DNA of 64,000 nt from Acidobacteriaceae bacterium (GCA_003160215.1 PLQW01000154.1:45012-109011), one strand, 5' to 3'. Numbered from the stretch's first letter, positions 30,844 through 40,525 are shown. Translations and numbers: made by a program. Notes: generated by a model from the sequence alone, not told the origin.

Positions 30844-31936
30844 ATTCAGGATTCTCGCGATTAACCCAGGTTCCACGTCCTCGAAGATGGCTCTGTACGC
30901 TAACGAGCGCCCTGACTTCGTCAAGAACATCCGGCACTCCGATGCCGAGATGGCGCAGTTTCATGGACGCCCGGTTCTCGATCAGCAACAATTTCGCTCC
31001 GCGCAGATCGAAGCTGCACTCAGTGAGGCGGGACACAACGTCCGCGAGCTTGATGCGGTAGTAGGACGGGGCGGCCTTCTGCCCGCATTAGCCAGCGGTA
31101 CCTACGTTGTGAATCAGGAAATGCTCGATGAGTTGCGCCTGGCCAGACGCGGCGAACATGCTGCGAACCTTGGCGCCTTTCTGGCCTACGGCATCGCGCA
31201 AAAGGCCAGCATACAAGCCTACGTCGTCGATCCAGTGAGCGTTGACGAGTGGTCCGAGTGTGCGCGCCTTTCAGGATCGGCGCTGCTGGAGCGCCAGTGT
31301 TTGTCGCACGCCTTGAATTCGAAGGCGGTGGCCAAGCGTTACGCTCGCGAGCGCGGCGAACGGTACGAGTCGCTGCGGCTGATTGTGGCGCACTTGGGCA
31401 GCGGGATTTCGGTTTCCGCACACGAAAACGGCCTCATGGGGGACGTGACCAATTCGAGGGAAGAAGGGGCATTTTCCACGGAGCGAGCCGGCGGAGTTCC
31501 CGCGATGCAGTTGGTCGATCTCTGCTTCAGCGGCAAGTACACACAGAAGCAAGTGGAAGGGCTGCTGTTCCGCGACGGCGGACTGTACTCCTATCTCGGC
31601 ACGAAAGACCTGGTGGAAGTGGAGCGCCGCATTGCGTGCGGCGAGGCAAAGGCCAAGACCGTGTTCGATGCGATGGCCTATCAAATCGCGAAAGAGATCG
31701 GGGCGATGGCGACTGTCCTGCACGGACGCGTGGACGCTGTGCTCTTCACCGGCGGCATGGCGCATTCGCAGCGTTTGGTCTCGACGCTAACCGAGTCCGT
31801 AAGTTGGATCGCTCCTATCACCGTTTATCCGGGCGAGGACGAACTGCAGGCGCTCATGGAAGGCGCATTGCGAGTGCTGCGCCAGGAAGAGCAATCAAAG
31901 ACTCTAGCGCTCGGGTGCAGTGCCGTCGAGATTTAA
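30830..31936 (+). CDS. buk: Butyrate kinase
   Basis: ILAINPGSTSSKMALYANE...VVGRGGLLPALASGTYVVN...VAHLGSGISVSAHENGLMGDVTNSREEGAFSTERAG; TTG start overlaps ptb. Confidence 0.92.
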   Translation: MQAGEFRILAINPGSTSSKMALYANERPDFVKNIRHSDAEMAQFHGRPVLDQQQFRSAQIEAALSEAGHNVRELDAVVGRGGLLPALASGTYVVNQEMLDELRLARRGEHAANLGAFLAYGIAQKASIQAYVVDPVSVDEWSECARLSGSALLERQCLSHALNSKAVAKRYARERGERYESLRLIVAHLGSGISVSAHENGLMGDVTNSREEGAFSTERAGGVPAMQLVDLCFSGKYTQKQVEGLLFRDGGLYSYLGTKDLVEVERRIACGEAKAKTVFDAMAYQIAKEIGAMATVLHGRVDAVLFTGGMAHSQRLVSTLTESVSWIAPITVYPGEDELQALMEGALRVLRQEEQSKTLALGCSAVEI

Positions 31937-32227
31937 AGCGACGGCCTCAAAGATCCGGATCTTGGGCTTCCCATCGATCACCTTGGAAAGGATCTTCAGC
32001 ACTTGCGCGTAGACGTTGGCGTCGTACGCTTCTGCATTGCTCTTGTTGTCCCACAGGCTCATAGAAATCCGTTCCAGATTGCCGGGATTTGACAACGTAA
32101 TTTCGCCCTTGAAACCCTTCTGCTTGCGAAGCAAAGGAAGGACCTCGTTCTCGAGTGTCTGGGCGAACTCAGCAGCCATGTTGAGCGATTTCACGCGGAA
32201 ATGAGCATTACGTGCGAACATCTTCAA
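31904..32227 (-). CDS. ABM-like (antibiotic biosynthesis monooxygenase-like) small protein
   Basis: ARNAHFRVKSLNMAAEFAQTLENEVLPLLRKQKGFKGEITLSNPGNLERISMSLWDNKSNAEAYD. Confidence 0.6.
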   Translation of the reverse strand: MKMFARNAHFRVKSLNMAAEFAQTLENEVLPLLRKQKGFKGEITLSNPGNLERISMSLWDNKSNAEAYDANVYAQVLKILSKVIDGKPKIRIFEAVALNLDGTAPER

Positions 32228-32520
32228 CCTCCTCTTGAGAACAGCGACGGGTGCTGCACGGCCAACTGCAGCGACTGGCTAATCTTTGTGGGCGTTGGCA
32301 TGCCCAGCCGAAGGTGTGACCTTTAGGTCTCACATAATATAGAGATACGACGAAGCTGCAAACCGAGAACAACCTCAGTGGGTCGCCAGTCCTTCAAAAT
32401 GAGCGCCTCGTTCTGCGAGATTCTCGCGGTTTCTGTGCGGGCGGCGGTTGCCGAAAGCACCGGTTCACGATATGCAACGCAACAGTAACGAATGAATACT
32501 GGGCACGGATATAACGTGGG

Positions 32521-32536
32521 TCACATTGACGTGTGA
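32521..32536. promoter_or_regulatory. Inverted repeat TCACA-N6-TGTGA
   Basis: TCACATTGACGTGTGA. Confidence 0.35.
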
Positions 32537-32644
32537 CGGTGGTGGTTGGCCGGGGGACCGGTTACCCAAACCCGAATATCCCGATCTGCCGTGCGGTTGC
32601 ACCAGAGCGCAACCCAGGGGGCTGTCAGCAGTAGACCACTCATA

Positions 32645-32660
32645 AGTGACGTGTGTCACT
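32645..32660. promoter_or_regulatory. Inverted repeat AGTGAC-N4-GTCACT
   Basis: AGTGACGTGTGTCACT, perfect 6-bp arms. Confidence 0.4.
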
Positions 32661-32749
32661 GATAACAATCGCCGCGGCATCTGAAATTGAAGGTTCCAGC
32701 GAGAAGACTTTTAGAGGATTTATGCACACCAGGCGAGTATAACTAAGGC

Positions 32750-32953
32750 CTCGTGTTCCGGCTGGCAACCAAAGGCTCCGGTTGGGTGCTTTCACCGCGC
32801 TACAGTTTTCAAGCAGGAGATGATGGCGCTTATCCCCAAGCCAGAGTAATCATCGGTCAATCGGGGAATATGTATGGGACGACCTTGGCGGACGGAGGCG
32901 GCAGGCGCATCAGTAGCTGCGGTACTGTCTACGAGCTATCGCCATCCCAATAG
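32750..32953 (+). pseudogene. Remnant of a GloVer-type tandem-repeat secreted protein
   Basis: VFRLATKGSGWVLSPRYSFQAGDDGAYPQARVIIGQSGNMYGTTLADGGG...SSCGTVYELSPSQ: one GTVFxL...LYSFxGGxDGAxPxAGxxxDxxGNLYGTTxxGG-type unit, no N-terminus. Confidence 0.6.
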
Positions 32954-32965
32954 GAGCTTGCCAGA

Positions 32966-34672
32966 ATGAACCCATCCCCATCGAATCCAGACCTGAATGC
33001 TTTCCTGAGTGCACGCGATTTTCTCCTGCAACATCGCAACGACTACGAATTCGTTTACCGGAAGTTCCGCTGGCCCCAGCTTACGCAGTTCAACTGGGCG
33101 CTGGATTATTTCGACGGCTATGCCCGCGGCAACCAAAAGACGGCATTGTGGATTGTGGACGAGAATGGCTCGGAGTTGAAACTGAGCTACGACCAAATGT
33201 CGCACCGCTCGAATCAGGTAGCCAACTTCCTTCGCAGAAATGGTGTTCGCCGCGGCGATCGCATCATCGTTATGCTGCCCAACGTAGTGGCGATGTGGGA
33301 GGTCATGCTCGCTTCCATGAAGCTGGGCGCAGTCGTCATTCCGGCGGCGACTCTGCTCACCCCAGACGACCTCAAGGACCGCCTTACCCGAGGACAGGCG
33401 CGCCACGTGATCACCAATGCCGCCTTCACAGGGAGGTTCTCGGAGCTGCCAGGCGATTATTCGCGTATCGTCGCGGACGAGCCCGTCGACGGTTGGGTCT
33501 CATACCCGGACGCCTATCGGGAAGAGGAAACTTACGTACCTGACGCAGCGACAAAGGCGACCGATCCCATGCTGCTGTATTTCACTTCCGGCACCACGGC
33601 CCAGCCGAAACTCGTGTTGCACACCCATCAGAGCTATCCTGTCGGTCACCTTGCCACCATGTATTGGATCGGGTTGCGCCCCGACGACGTCCACCTCAAC
33701 ATCAGCTCTCCGGGTTGGGCCAAGCACGCGTGGAGCAGCTTCTTCGCGCCGTGGAATGCAGGCGCAACCATCTTCGTGCACAACTATGCACGATTCGACG
33801 CTAAGAAAACCCTCGAAGTGGTTTCCCGCTGCGAAGTCACCACGCTGTGCTCACCCCCAACGGTATGGCGTCTGCTGGTGCTCGAGGACCTGGGCGCGTA
33901 TCCCGTTAAGTGCAAGGAACTGGTGGGCGCCGGAGAACCGCTCAATCCGGAAGTCATTGAGAAAGTCCGGCAGGCATGGGGCTTGACCATTCGCGACGGT
34001 TTCGGACAGACCGAGACCGTGCTCGTCATCGGCAACTTTCCCGGACAGAAAGTCAAGCCAGGTTCCGCCGGTGTGGCCGCTCCGGGACACGACATCGTTT
34101 TGCTGGACGCCGGGGGGAACGAATCTACCGATGGCGAGATCGGCATCCGCCTGAATCCCGCGCCCATCAGCTTGATGGCTGGCTACGTGGATGACCCTGC
34201 GCGCACCGCGAGCGTCATGGAGGGAGGGACCTATCACACCGGCGACATCGCCAGCCGCGACGCCGACGGCTACTACACGTACGTCGGGCGTGCCGATGAC
34301 GTGTTCAAGTCCTCGGATTATCGCCTCAGCCCTTTCGAGCTGGAGAGCGCGCTGATTGAGCATCCTGCGATCGCGGAAGCCGCTGTGGTGCCGGCGCCGG
34401 ACGCAATCCGCTGGAATGTTCCCAAGGCATACATCACCCTGAAGCCTGGCGTATATCCGTCAAAAGCGGTGGCGCAAGAGATTTTTGTATTCATTCGCAA
34501 GCGTCTGGGGCCTTACAAACGGATACGCCGGATCGAATTCGCCGAGCTGCCCAAGACAATTTCCGGCAAGATTCGCCGAACCCAACTGCGGTCCGAGGAG
34601 AAGACCGACCGGCCCGTGGAGGCAAGGCGCGAGTTCGAGTATTGGGAAGAAGATTTTCAGGAGTTGAAGTAG
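32966..34672 (+). CDS. AMP-dependent acyl-CoA synthetase (medium-chain/benzoate-CoA-ligase-like)
   Basis: MLLYFTSGTTAQPKLVLHTHQSYPVGHL...DGFGQTETVLVIGNFPGQKVKPGSAG...GRADDVFKSSDYRLSPFELESALIEHPAIAEAAV. Confidence 0.9.
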   Translation: MNPSPSNPDLNAFLSARDFLLQHRNDYEFVYRKFRWPQLTQFNWALDYFDGYARGNQKTALWIVDENGSELKLSYDQMSHRSNQVANFLRRNGVRRGDRIIVMLPNVVAMWEVMLASMKLGAVVIPAATLLTPDDLKDRLTRGQARHVITNAAFTGRFSELPGDYSRIVADEPVDGWVSYPDAYREEETYVPDAATKATDPMLLYFTSGTTAQPKLVLHTHQSYPVGHLATMYWIGLRPDDVHLNISSPGWAKHAWSSFFAPWNAGATIFVHNYARFDAKKTLEVVSRCEVTTLCSPPTVWRLLVLEDLGAYPVKCKELVGAGEPLNPEVIEKVRQAWGLTIRDGFGQTETVLVIGNFPGQKVKPGSAGVAAPGHDIVLLDAGGNESTDGEIGIRLNPAPISLMAGYVDDPARTASVMEGGTYHTGDIASRDADGYYTYVGRADDVFKSSDYRLSPFELESALIEHPAIAEAAVVPAPDAIRWNVPKAYITLKPGVYPSKAVAQEIFVFIRKRLGPYKRIRRIEFAELPKTISGKIRRTQLRSEEKTDRPVEARREFEYWEEDFQELK

Positions 34673-34724
34673 AAGCCCAGCGCGAGATGCTCCTATCCCC
34701 GGACCGCCATTCACTGACGGTGGT

Positions 34725-34760
34725 TCGCCGGCGCCGGTCCTACCATGGCGCCGAACCCAA
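34725..34760. terminator. Possible hairpin terminator after the acyl-CoA synthetase gene
   Basis: ggttcgccggcgcc...ggcgccgaacc with a 3-nt bulge; no T-tract. Confidence 0.25.
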
Positions 34761-34800
34761 TCAGCCAACCTTGAGCCGGCACCACTTGGATCAGCGATCG

Positions 34801-35136
34801 TTAGGACACCGTTGTCTTCTTGCTCTTCTCCGCCCACCTCTGCTTCATCAATTCCGATAAGCGTTTCCGTGCAGCGGGGCTCATGGGCTTACGCTTGGGA
34901 GCCGACTTTCCGTGCCAGGTTGCCCAGCGTTTCTTCATCGCTTCCGAGATGCGCTTGCGCGCGGCTGCGCTCATACCACGACGCTTCTTGCCCGGTGCTG
35001 GTGACGCCTGTTTCGCTTTAGGCGGACGTCCGCGGCGAACTGAAGACGGCGAGGTGAGTCCTTCAAGTGCGGAGATGGCCTGGTCAATTCGATTGCGTTC
35101 GACCTTGAGATTTGAGACTAGGGTTTGGATGTCCAT
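34801..35136 (-). CDS. Small basic AT-hook / histone-H1-like protein with duplicated motif
   Basis: VRRGRPPKAKQ (AT-hook); GMSAAARKRISEAMKKRWA and PMSPAARKRLSELMKQRWA. Confidence 0.7.
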   Translation of the reverse strand: MDIQTLVSNLKVERNRIDQAISALEGLTSPSSVRRGRPPKAKQASPAPGKKRRGMSAAARKRISEAMKKRWATWHGKSAPKRKPMSPAARKRLSELMKQRWAEKSKKTTVS

Positions 35137-35482
35137 GGAGTCCTTTCGAATGCTTCGCCGAGCATTGTAGCAGTCGGGTCTTAAATCCACACGGAGCTTG
35201 ACTCATCTAGAACGCGGGAGACCTATGGGATTGTTAGGACGGGTCAGCGCGACATCACGGAAGCTGGCGCTGCTGGAACGGGTACTGGAGAGGGTCGAGG
35301 AGGCGGGTGCCCTGGTCTGAAGGCTGTCCCCGCAGCGGCGGCGCTTCGTCAACATCACCTGCGGTGCAGATGACGAAGAGAGAGGTATCCCCGTCAAGCG
35401 CGATGACGGTCTTGTTAAACGCCTGCCCATCAAAGTATTTAGTTTTGCGTGGTACCCTATTGCTTCTTGAGGAGGAGGAGTC

Positions 35483-35917
35483 ATGAAAATCTTAATGGGA
35501 ATTGACGATTCAAATTTCTCAGGGGATGTGTTAAGGGCTATTGTCACGCAGTTTCGGACTGAGCATACCGAGGTCCGGGTCTTGCATGTGTTGCAGCCGA
35601 TTGCGCCGGCTCCCCCGCAAATGGCGTCAGGCTACGCCCCTGAGTTGGAAGACCAGAAAAAGCCAGCCCGTGAGTTGGTCGAGCGAATTGCGAAGGAGCT
35701 GCGTAGTGCAGGATTCAAGGTGGACGCCGCCGTCGAGGTAGGTGACATCAGAGAGAGCATCATCGATTCCGCGGCAGCGTGGCGTGCCGATCTGATCGTC
35801 GTTGGTTCGCATGGGCGGGGAGGCATCCAGCGTTTCTTGCTGGACAGCGTGGCCGAATTTGTCGCTCGCCATGCCAAGTGCTCCGTAGAAATCGTTCGCA
35901 CGCCAGTGAGTAGCTGA
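35483..35917 (+). CDS. Universal stress protein (UspA family)
   Basis: MKILMGIDDSNFSGDVLRAI...ADLIVVGSHGRGGIQRFLLDSVAEFVARHAKCSVEIVR. Confidence 0.92.
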   Translation: MKILMGIDDSNFSGDVLRAIVTQFRTEHTEVRVLHVLQPIAPAPPQMASGYAPELEDQKKPARELVERIAKELRSAGFKVDAAVEVGDIRESIIDSAAAWRADLIVVGSHGRGGIQRFLLDSVAEFVARHAKCSVEIVRTPVSS

Positions 35918-35929
35918 CGGACAGGGAGA

Positions 35930-36505
35930 CTACTCAACTTTGCCCTTTTGGACGAGTTCCACGGGCATGTGGCTCAGCTTGGCAAAAACCCGACGCAGTT
36001 GTAGCAGAGGCCACCAATCGTAAAGATAGATCTGCATGGGTCGCCACATGGCGACCCATCCGGCAATCGTTAGGCTCTCCCGCACGACGGCAGCCCAAGT
36101 GCCCGCCTCATGACCTAACAACATTTTGCTGAGGAATAGACACGCAGCCAAGAACAGCAGCCCGATGAAAAGACTGGTGCGTCCCTGTCTTAGGAGGCGC
36201 TTGAACTCCAAGTCAGTGATTGTGGCGCGATGAGCAAAATGGTTGTGGACGGCCGTCCTGATCAGTTCTTTGGGGTCTTCGGCCGGCCACTGCTCCAAGT
36301 GGATACGCAATTTGATCGGAGCGTTAGGAGGGAATTCTTGGGCCCAGCTTACGATAAATTCTTCCGCGTCGTCGTCGAGATCCTTTTCAATGAACGGAGA
36401 AGGGTCCATCGAATTGAAGAGCTGGTTCGTGTCGCGCAGTTTCAGGCTTATGGTGTGCGGGTGCCCCCGCTCCGTCGCGGCAGTGTTAGAGAATGAAAAA
36501 CGCAT
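35930..36505 (-). CDS. Membrane-associated hypothetical protein
   Basis: ORF with hydrophobic segments (TSLFIGLLFLAACLFLSKMLLG; SLTIAGWVAMWRPMQIYLYDWW); start likely the internal MDPSPFIEK. Confidence 0.6.
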   Translation of the reverse strand: MRFSFSNTAATERGHPHTISLKLRDTNQLFNSMDPSPFIEKDLDDDAEEFIVSWAQEFPPNAPIKLRIHLEQWPAEDPKELIRTAVHNHFAHRATITDLEFKRLLRQGRTSLFIGLLFLAACLFLSKMLLGHEAGTWAAVVRESLTIAGWVAMWRPMQIYLYDWWPLLQLRRVFAKLSHMPVELVQKGKVE

Positions 36506-36624
36506 ACGAAACTCTCTGCTATCAAGGGCATCTCAGATGAAATGCGCTTGACCAACAATGATGTTGGCATCGGCCGGAAATTCCATGCGAACCGGCTTGA
36601 TCTCGATCATAGTTGGGACTCCGC

Positions 36625-36706
36625 CCGTGCCTACAGGATAACCCTCACCTTTCCATCACGCAGTGCTGCCGGCCAGGCACCGCCTGGTTGTATCCTTATC
36701 GGAGTA
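36625..36706 (+). promoter_or_regulatory. Candidate structured leader, copy 2, upstream of the aminotransferase
   Basis: cccgtgcctacaggataaccctcacctttccatcacgcagtgctgccggccaggcaccgcctggttgtatccttatcggag; hairpin CCAGGC-ACC-GCCTGG enclosed by AGGATA...TATCCT. Confidence 0.35.
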
Positions 36707-36736
36707 CTAATATGCCCAAGGAAGGGAATAAACGTC

Positions 36737-37954
36737 ATGAGTCTTAGTCAGCTTGCCCGGTGCATCCGGGAGTCGGCGACTCTCAAGCTGAATGAAACCG
36801 CGGCCCTGCTGCGCGACAAAGGAGAGCCAATCATTCACCTGGGAGGCGGCGAACCCAAGAGTAAGGCCCCCATTGATGCAGTGATCAACTGCGCGGCACT
36901 GCTGAACACTGGAGAAATCCGGTACACGGCGCCCGATGGGATTCCTGCGTTGAAGAAAGCCATCATTCGCTATACCGAAGAGCACTACAAGAAGATTGCG
37001 TCGGCAGACAACGTGATTGTTTCGGGCGGCGCCAAGCAGGCACTGATGGTGCTGCTGCACGCCATCCTGGATCCCAAGGAAGAAGTGATTTTCCCGGCGC
37101 CCTACTGGGTCAGCTATCCGGAGATGGTGAAGCTCGCCGGCGGTGTTCCGGTGCCAGTGACCGCCGAGGACGGAACGTTTTTCCCAACGGTCAAAGAGAT
37201 CGCGGAGGCATGCGGTTCCTACACCAAAGCCATCGTTCTGAACAGCCCCAATAACCCTTCGGGTGCCATGTACTCCAAGGATTTCGTCCAGGAGATGGTC
37301 GAGTTTTGCGAGAAGCGGAGCATTTATCTCATCATGGACGACATCTACAACCGCTTAGTGTTCGACGGCAAGAACGCGCCCATCGCCTACGACTTCATGA
37401 AGGCGCCGCTCGAGCAATCGAAGCTGGTGGTGATCAACGGGGTATCCAAGATGTATGCCATGACCGGCTTCCGCATCGGTTGGGCGATCGCTAATAAACC
37501 GCTGATCGAGGCCATGGCGACCATCCAGTCGCAACAGACCTCCGGGCCTGCTTCCCCATCGCAGTGGGCAGCCGTGGGCGCGCTCAACGGTGTGCAATCG
37601 TCGGTCGAGAGCCTGCGGGTCACGCTGGAGAATAACCGGAACGTGATGATGGACCGCTTGAAAGCTTTCGACGGCGTCAAAGTTCACAAGCCGGACGGCA
37701 CCTTTTACTGCTTCCCGGATTTCAGCGCATACATGAAGGATTCGCAGAAGCTCTCCCATTTCCTGCTCGAGAAAGTACGCGTGGTCACGGTGCCGGGCAA
37801 GGAATTCGGCTTCGAGGGGCATCTGCGGCTGAGTTACTGCGGCACCATCCGCGATGTTACCGAGGGCGTAGATCGCATCAAGTGGGCGCTCGATCCGAAT
37901 TCGTCCAACGAACTCTACCTCGGCGACCGCAAACTTGTGAGGGATTGGCTATGA
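36737..37954 (+). CDS. Class I/II pyridoxal-phosphate aminotransferase (aspartate aminotransferase-like)
   Basis: VLNSPNNPSGAMYSKDFVQEMVEFCEKRSIYLIMDDIYNRLVFDG...VINGVSKMYAMTGFRIGWA. Confidence 0.93.
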   Translation: MSLSQLARCIRESATLKLNETAALLRDKGEPIIHLGGGEPKSKAPIDAVINCAALLNTGEIRYTAPDGIPALKKAIIRYTEEHYKKIASADNVIVSGGAKQALMVLLHAILDPKEEVIFPAPYWVSYPEMVKLAGGVPVPVTAEDGTFFPTVKEIAEACGSYTKAIVLNSPNNPSGAMYSKDFVQEMVEFCEKRSIYLIMDDIYNRLVFDGKNAPIAYDFMKAPLEQSKLVVINGVSKMYAMTGFRIGWAIANKPLIEAMATIQSQQTSGPASPSQWAAVGALNGVQSSVESLRVTLENNRNVMMDRLKAFDGVKVHKPDGTFYCFPDFSAYMKDSQKLSHFLLEKVRVVTVPGKEFGFEGHLRLSYCGTIRDVTEGVDRIKWALDPNSSNELYLGDRKLVRDWL

Positions 37955-39612
37955 ACATCTACCTCGACGTGCAATCTCCCGCTGTAAAAGAGGCAGGGAC
38001 GCTGGCCAGTGCCTACGGCCTGGCAAACCACGGGCTGGTGAATCTGCGGCGTGCCTACTGGAATCTGCCCACGCCGGCGCTTTACGAGGAGAGTATTTTC
38101 CGTTCCGAGGGCAGTCTCTCGCACCTCGGACCACTGGTGGTGAACACCGGCAAACACACCGCCCGCGCCGCGGCCGACAAATTCGTGGTACGCGAGCAAT
38201 CCACCGAGGAGAAGATCTGGTGGGGCCAGTACAACCGGCCATGCACCAGCGAGAATTTCAGCGCGCTGCTGGCGCGCCTGCAGGGCTACTTGCAGGGGCG
38301 CGATGTTTTCGTGCAGGACTGCTTCGCTGGGGCCGACCCGGAGTACAGCCTCCCCATCCGCATCATTACGCAAAAGGCGTGGCACAGTTTGTTTGCGCGC
38401 ACCATGTTCCTGAAGATTCGGGGTCAAGACGCACTCCAGCGGCATATGCCCGAATTCACCGTAATAGCGGCGCCCTCGTTTCAGGCCTCGCCCATGGTGG
38501 ACGGCACGCGTACGGAAACCTTCATCGTTATTAATTTCCGGGAACGACTGGCCATCATCGGTGGCACCAGCTATGCCGGGGAAATCAAGAAGACCATCTT
38601 TACGGTGCTGAATTTCCTGTTGCCGCTGCAAGGCGTACTCTCCATGCACTGCTCGGCCAACGTCGGCGCCGATGGCGATGTCGCCATTTTCTTCGGGCTT
38701 TCGGGCACCGGCAAGACGACGCTTTCCGCCGACCCCAAGCGACACCTGATCGGCGACGACGAGCATGGCTGGAGCGACAACGGAGTGTTCAACTTCGAGG
38801 ATGGCTGCTATGCCAAGGTGATTCGTCTTTCGCCAGAGGCCGAGCCGCAGATTTATGCTTGTACGCGGCAGTTTGGGACCGTGCTGGAAAATGTCACCTT
38901 CGATGCGGTCTCGCGGCATTTGGACTTGAATGACTACACGGTGACGGAGAACACCCGGGCGGCTTATCCGCTTGCTTACATCGCGAATCACCTGCCGGAG
39001 AAGCGCGCAGGGCACCCGCAGAACGTTATTTTCCTCACCTGCGATGCCTCCGGTGTGATGCCACCCATCTCCAAGCTCAGCCCGGACCAGGCGATCTACC
39101 ATTTCATTTCCGGCTACACCAGCAAGATTGCCGGCACCGAGATCGGGCTTGGTGTGGAGCCCGAGATGACCTTCAGCACGTGCTTCGGTGGCCCGTTCAT
39201 GGTGCACCACCCGCTGGCCTATGCGGAGCTGCTGAAGAAAAAGATCCAAAAGCATGGCGCGCACGTGTGGCTGGTGAATACGGGCTGGACTGGCGGACCG
39301 TTTGGCGTTGGCAAGCGCATCAGCATCCATCACACCCGCGCGCTGCTCAGTGCCGCACTCAGTGGCTCACTGCTCAAGGTGGCGTACAAGAAAGATCCGG
39401 TTTTTGGCTTCGATGTGCCACTTCAATGCGAGGGAGTGCCGTCGCAGATCCTAGATCCGGCGAATACCTGGCCGAGCCGGGACCAGTATTTTGACAAGTA
39501 CGATGCGCTGGCGGCCCGCTTCATCGAAAACTTCAAGCTGATGATGGCCGAGTGCCCGGAGCACATACTCCAGGCCGGGCCGAAGCGTCTCACGACAGGG
39601 TTGGTTCGCTGA
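37951..39612 (+). CDS. pckA: Phosphoenolpyruvate carboxykinase (ATP)
   Basis: FFGLSGTGKTTLSADPKRHLIGDDEHGWSDNGVFNFEDGCYAKVIRLSPEAEPQIY; ATGA overlap with the aminotransferase. Confidence 0.95.
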   Translation: MNIYLDVQSPAVKEAGTLASAYGLANHGLVNLRRAYWNLPTPALYEESIFRSEGSLSHLGPLVVNTGKHTARAAADKFVVREQSTEEKIWWGQYNRPCTSENFSALLARLQGYLQGRDVFVQDCFAGADPEYSLPIRIITQKAWHSLFARTMFLKIRGQDALQRHMPEFTVIAAPSFQASPMVDGTRTETFIVINFRERLAIIGGTSYAGEIKKTIFTVLNFLLPLQGVLSMHCSANVGADGDVAIFFGLSGTGKTTLSADPKRHLIGDDEHGWSDNGVFNFEDGCYAKVIRLSPEAEPQIYACTRQFGTVLENVTFDAVSRHLDLNDYTVTENTRAAYPLAYIANHLPEKRAGHPQNVIFLTCDASGVMPPISKLSPDQAIYHFISGYTSKIAGTEIGLGVEPEMTFSTCFGGPFMVHHPLAYAELLKKKIQKHGAHVWLVNTGWTGGPFGVGKRISIHHTRALLSAALSGSLLKVAYKKDPVFGFDVPLQCEGVPSQILDPANTWPSRDQYFDKYDALAARFIENFKLMMAECPEHILQAGPKRLTTGLVR

Positions 39613-39702
39613 GCGCAGACCCATGCGGTGGGGGCTCCGCAGCCGCCACCGCAGACGTCCGCTGCGGTCCGCAAAAAGTCCATCCGAGATCGGAGGCCCG
39701 CC

Positions 39703-40050
39703 ATGAAGTTCGAGCAGTTATCATTTGGGCAAATTCGGATCGATGGCGTTGACTACGGCCATGACATCGTGATCGACCGAGGAGAGATTCGCAAGCGCAA
39801 GAAGAAACCATCCAAGAAGTTTCGGGACAGTTTCGGTCACACGCCGCTCTCTCTGGAAGAGGAGATACCGTGGAAATGCCGCCGCTTGGTGGTCGGCACG
39901 GGCACGGGAGCACTGCCAGTCATGGATGAGGTTAGACATGAGGCTGAGCGGCGCAAAGTTGAATTGATCATCCTCTCAACGGAAGAAGCCATGGATCTCT
40001 TGAAGCGGCGCGCAGAAAGCACCAATGCCATTCTCCATGTGACCTGTTGA
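39703..40050 (+). CDS. Mth938-like domain protein (DUF498/NDUFAF3 family)
   Basis: MKFEQLSFGQIRIDGVDYGHDIVIDRGEIRKRKKKPSKKFRDSFGHTPLSLEEEIPWKCRRLVVGTGTGALPVMDEV. Confidence 0.85.
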   Translation: MKFEQLSFGQIRIDGVDYGHDIVIDRGEIRKRKKKPSKKFRDSFGHTPLSLEEEIPWKCRRLVVGTGTGALPVMDEVRHEAERRKVELIILSTEEAMDLLKRRAESTNAILHVTC

Positions 40051-40525
40051 GCATTAGATCCGCCCGACCCCGAGCCAGGCCTCACCAGCACCCTGCGCCG
40101 ATGGCAATTTCATGTGCTTAAAACCTAAGAACAATCCCCAGCACACGTCGTAGAACGAACGTCTTCGATCGAGAAGCTGGGATCACCGCTTCGGCGAGCT
40201 GTACTTCTACGAAATGCCCACTCTTGTGCCAAGTCGACGATTTGCTTCGCATTAAGGTGCGGTTGCGATAGGCGCGCCAATTCGACGGTCTTAGCTTGCC
40301 TTCATCACACAAAGCTGCGACTTCCATCACCGCGCATTCGACTTCAACGAAGCTATTATCCGTAAGGTTTTGTCTGCCCAAGATCCGATGCAGCGCAGCA
40401 CGGGTTCTTAGGGTGCGCTCTGTACTCATTCAACACGCACGGCTGACGGGTCCCACCTGCTCCGGGTGCATGAGCAAGTCGATGTTGTCGTCAACATTCA
40501 CCTTGCGAACATCAATGAGGAAATC

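Noticed and set aside
35203-35470. Possible short genes or transposon fragment before uspA
   Set aside because: Only a 31-aa ORF and no recognisable motif; insufficient support.
37915-39333. 472-aa minus-strand ORF
   Set aside because: Antisense shadow of pckA.
40118-40429. 103-aa minus-strand ORF
   Set aside because: No family recognised, not clearly coding; left unannotated.
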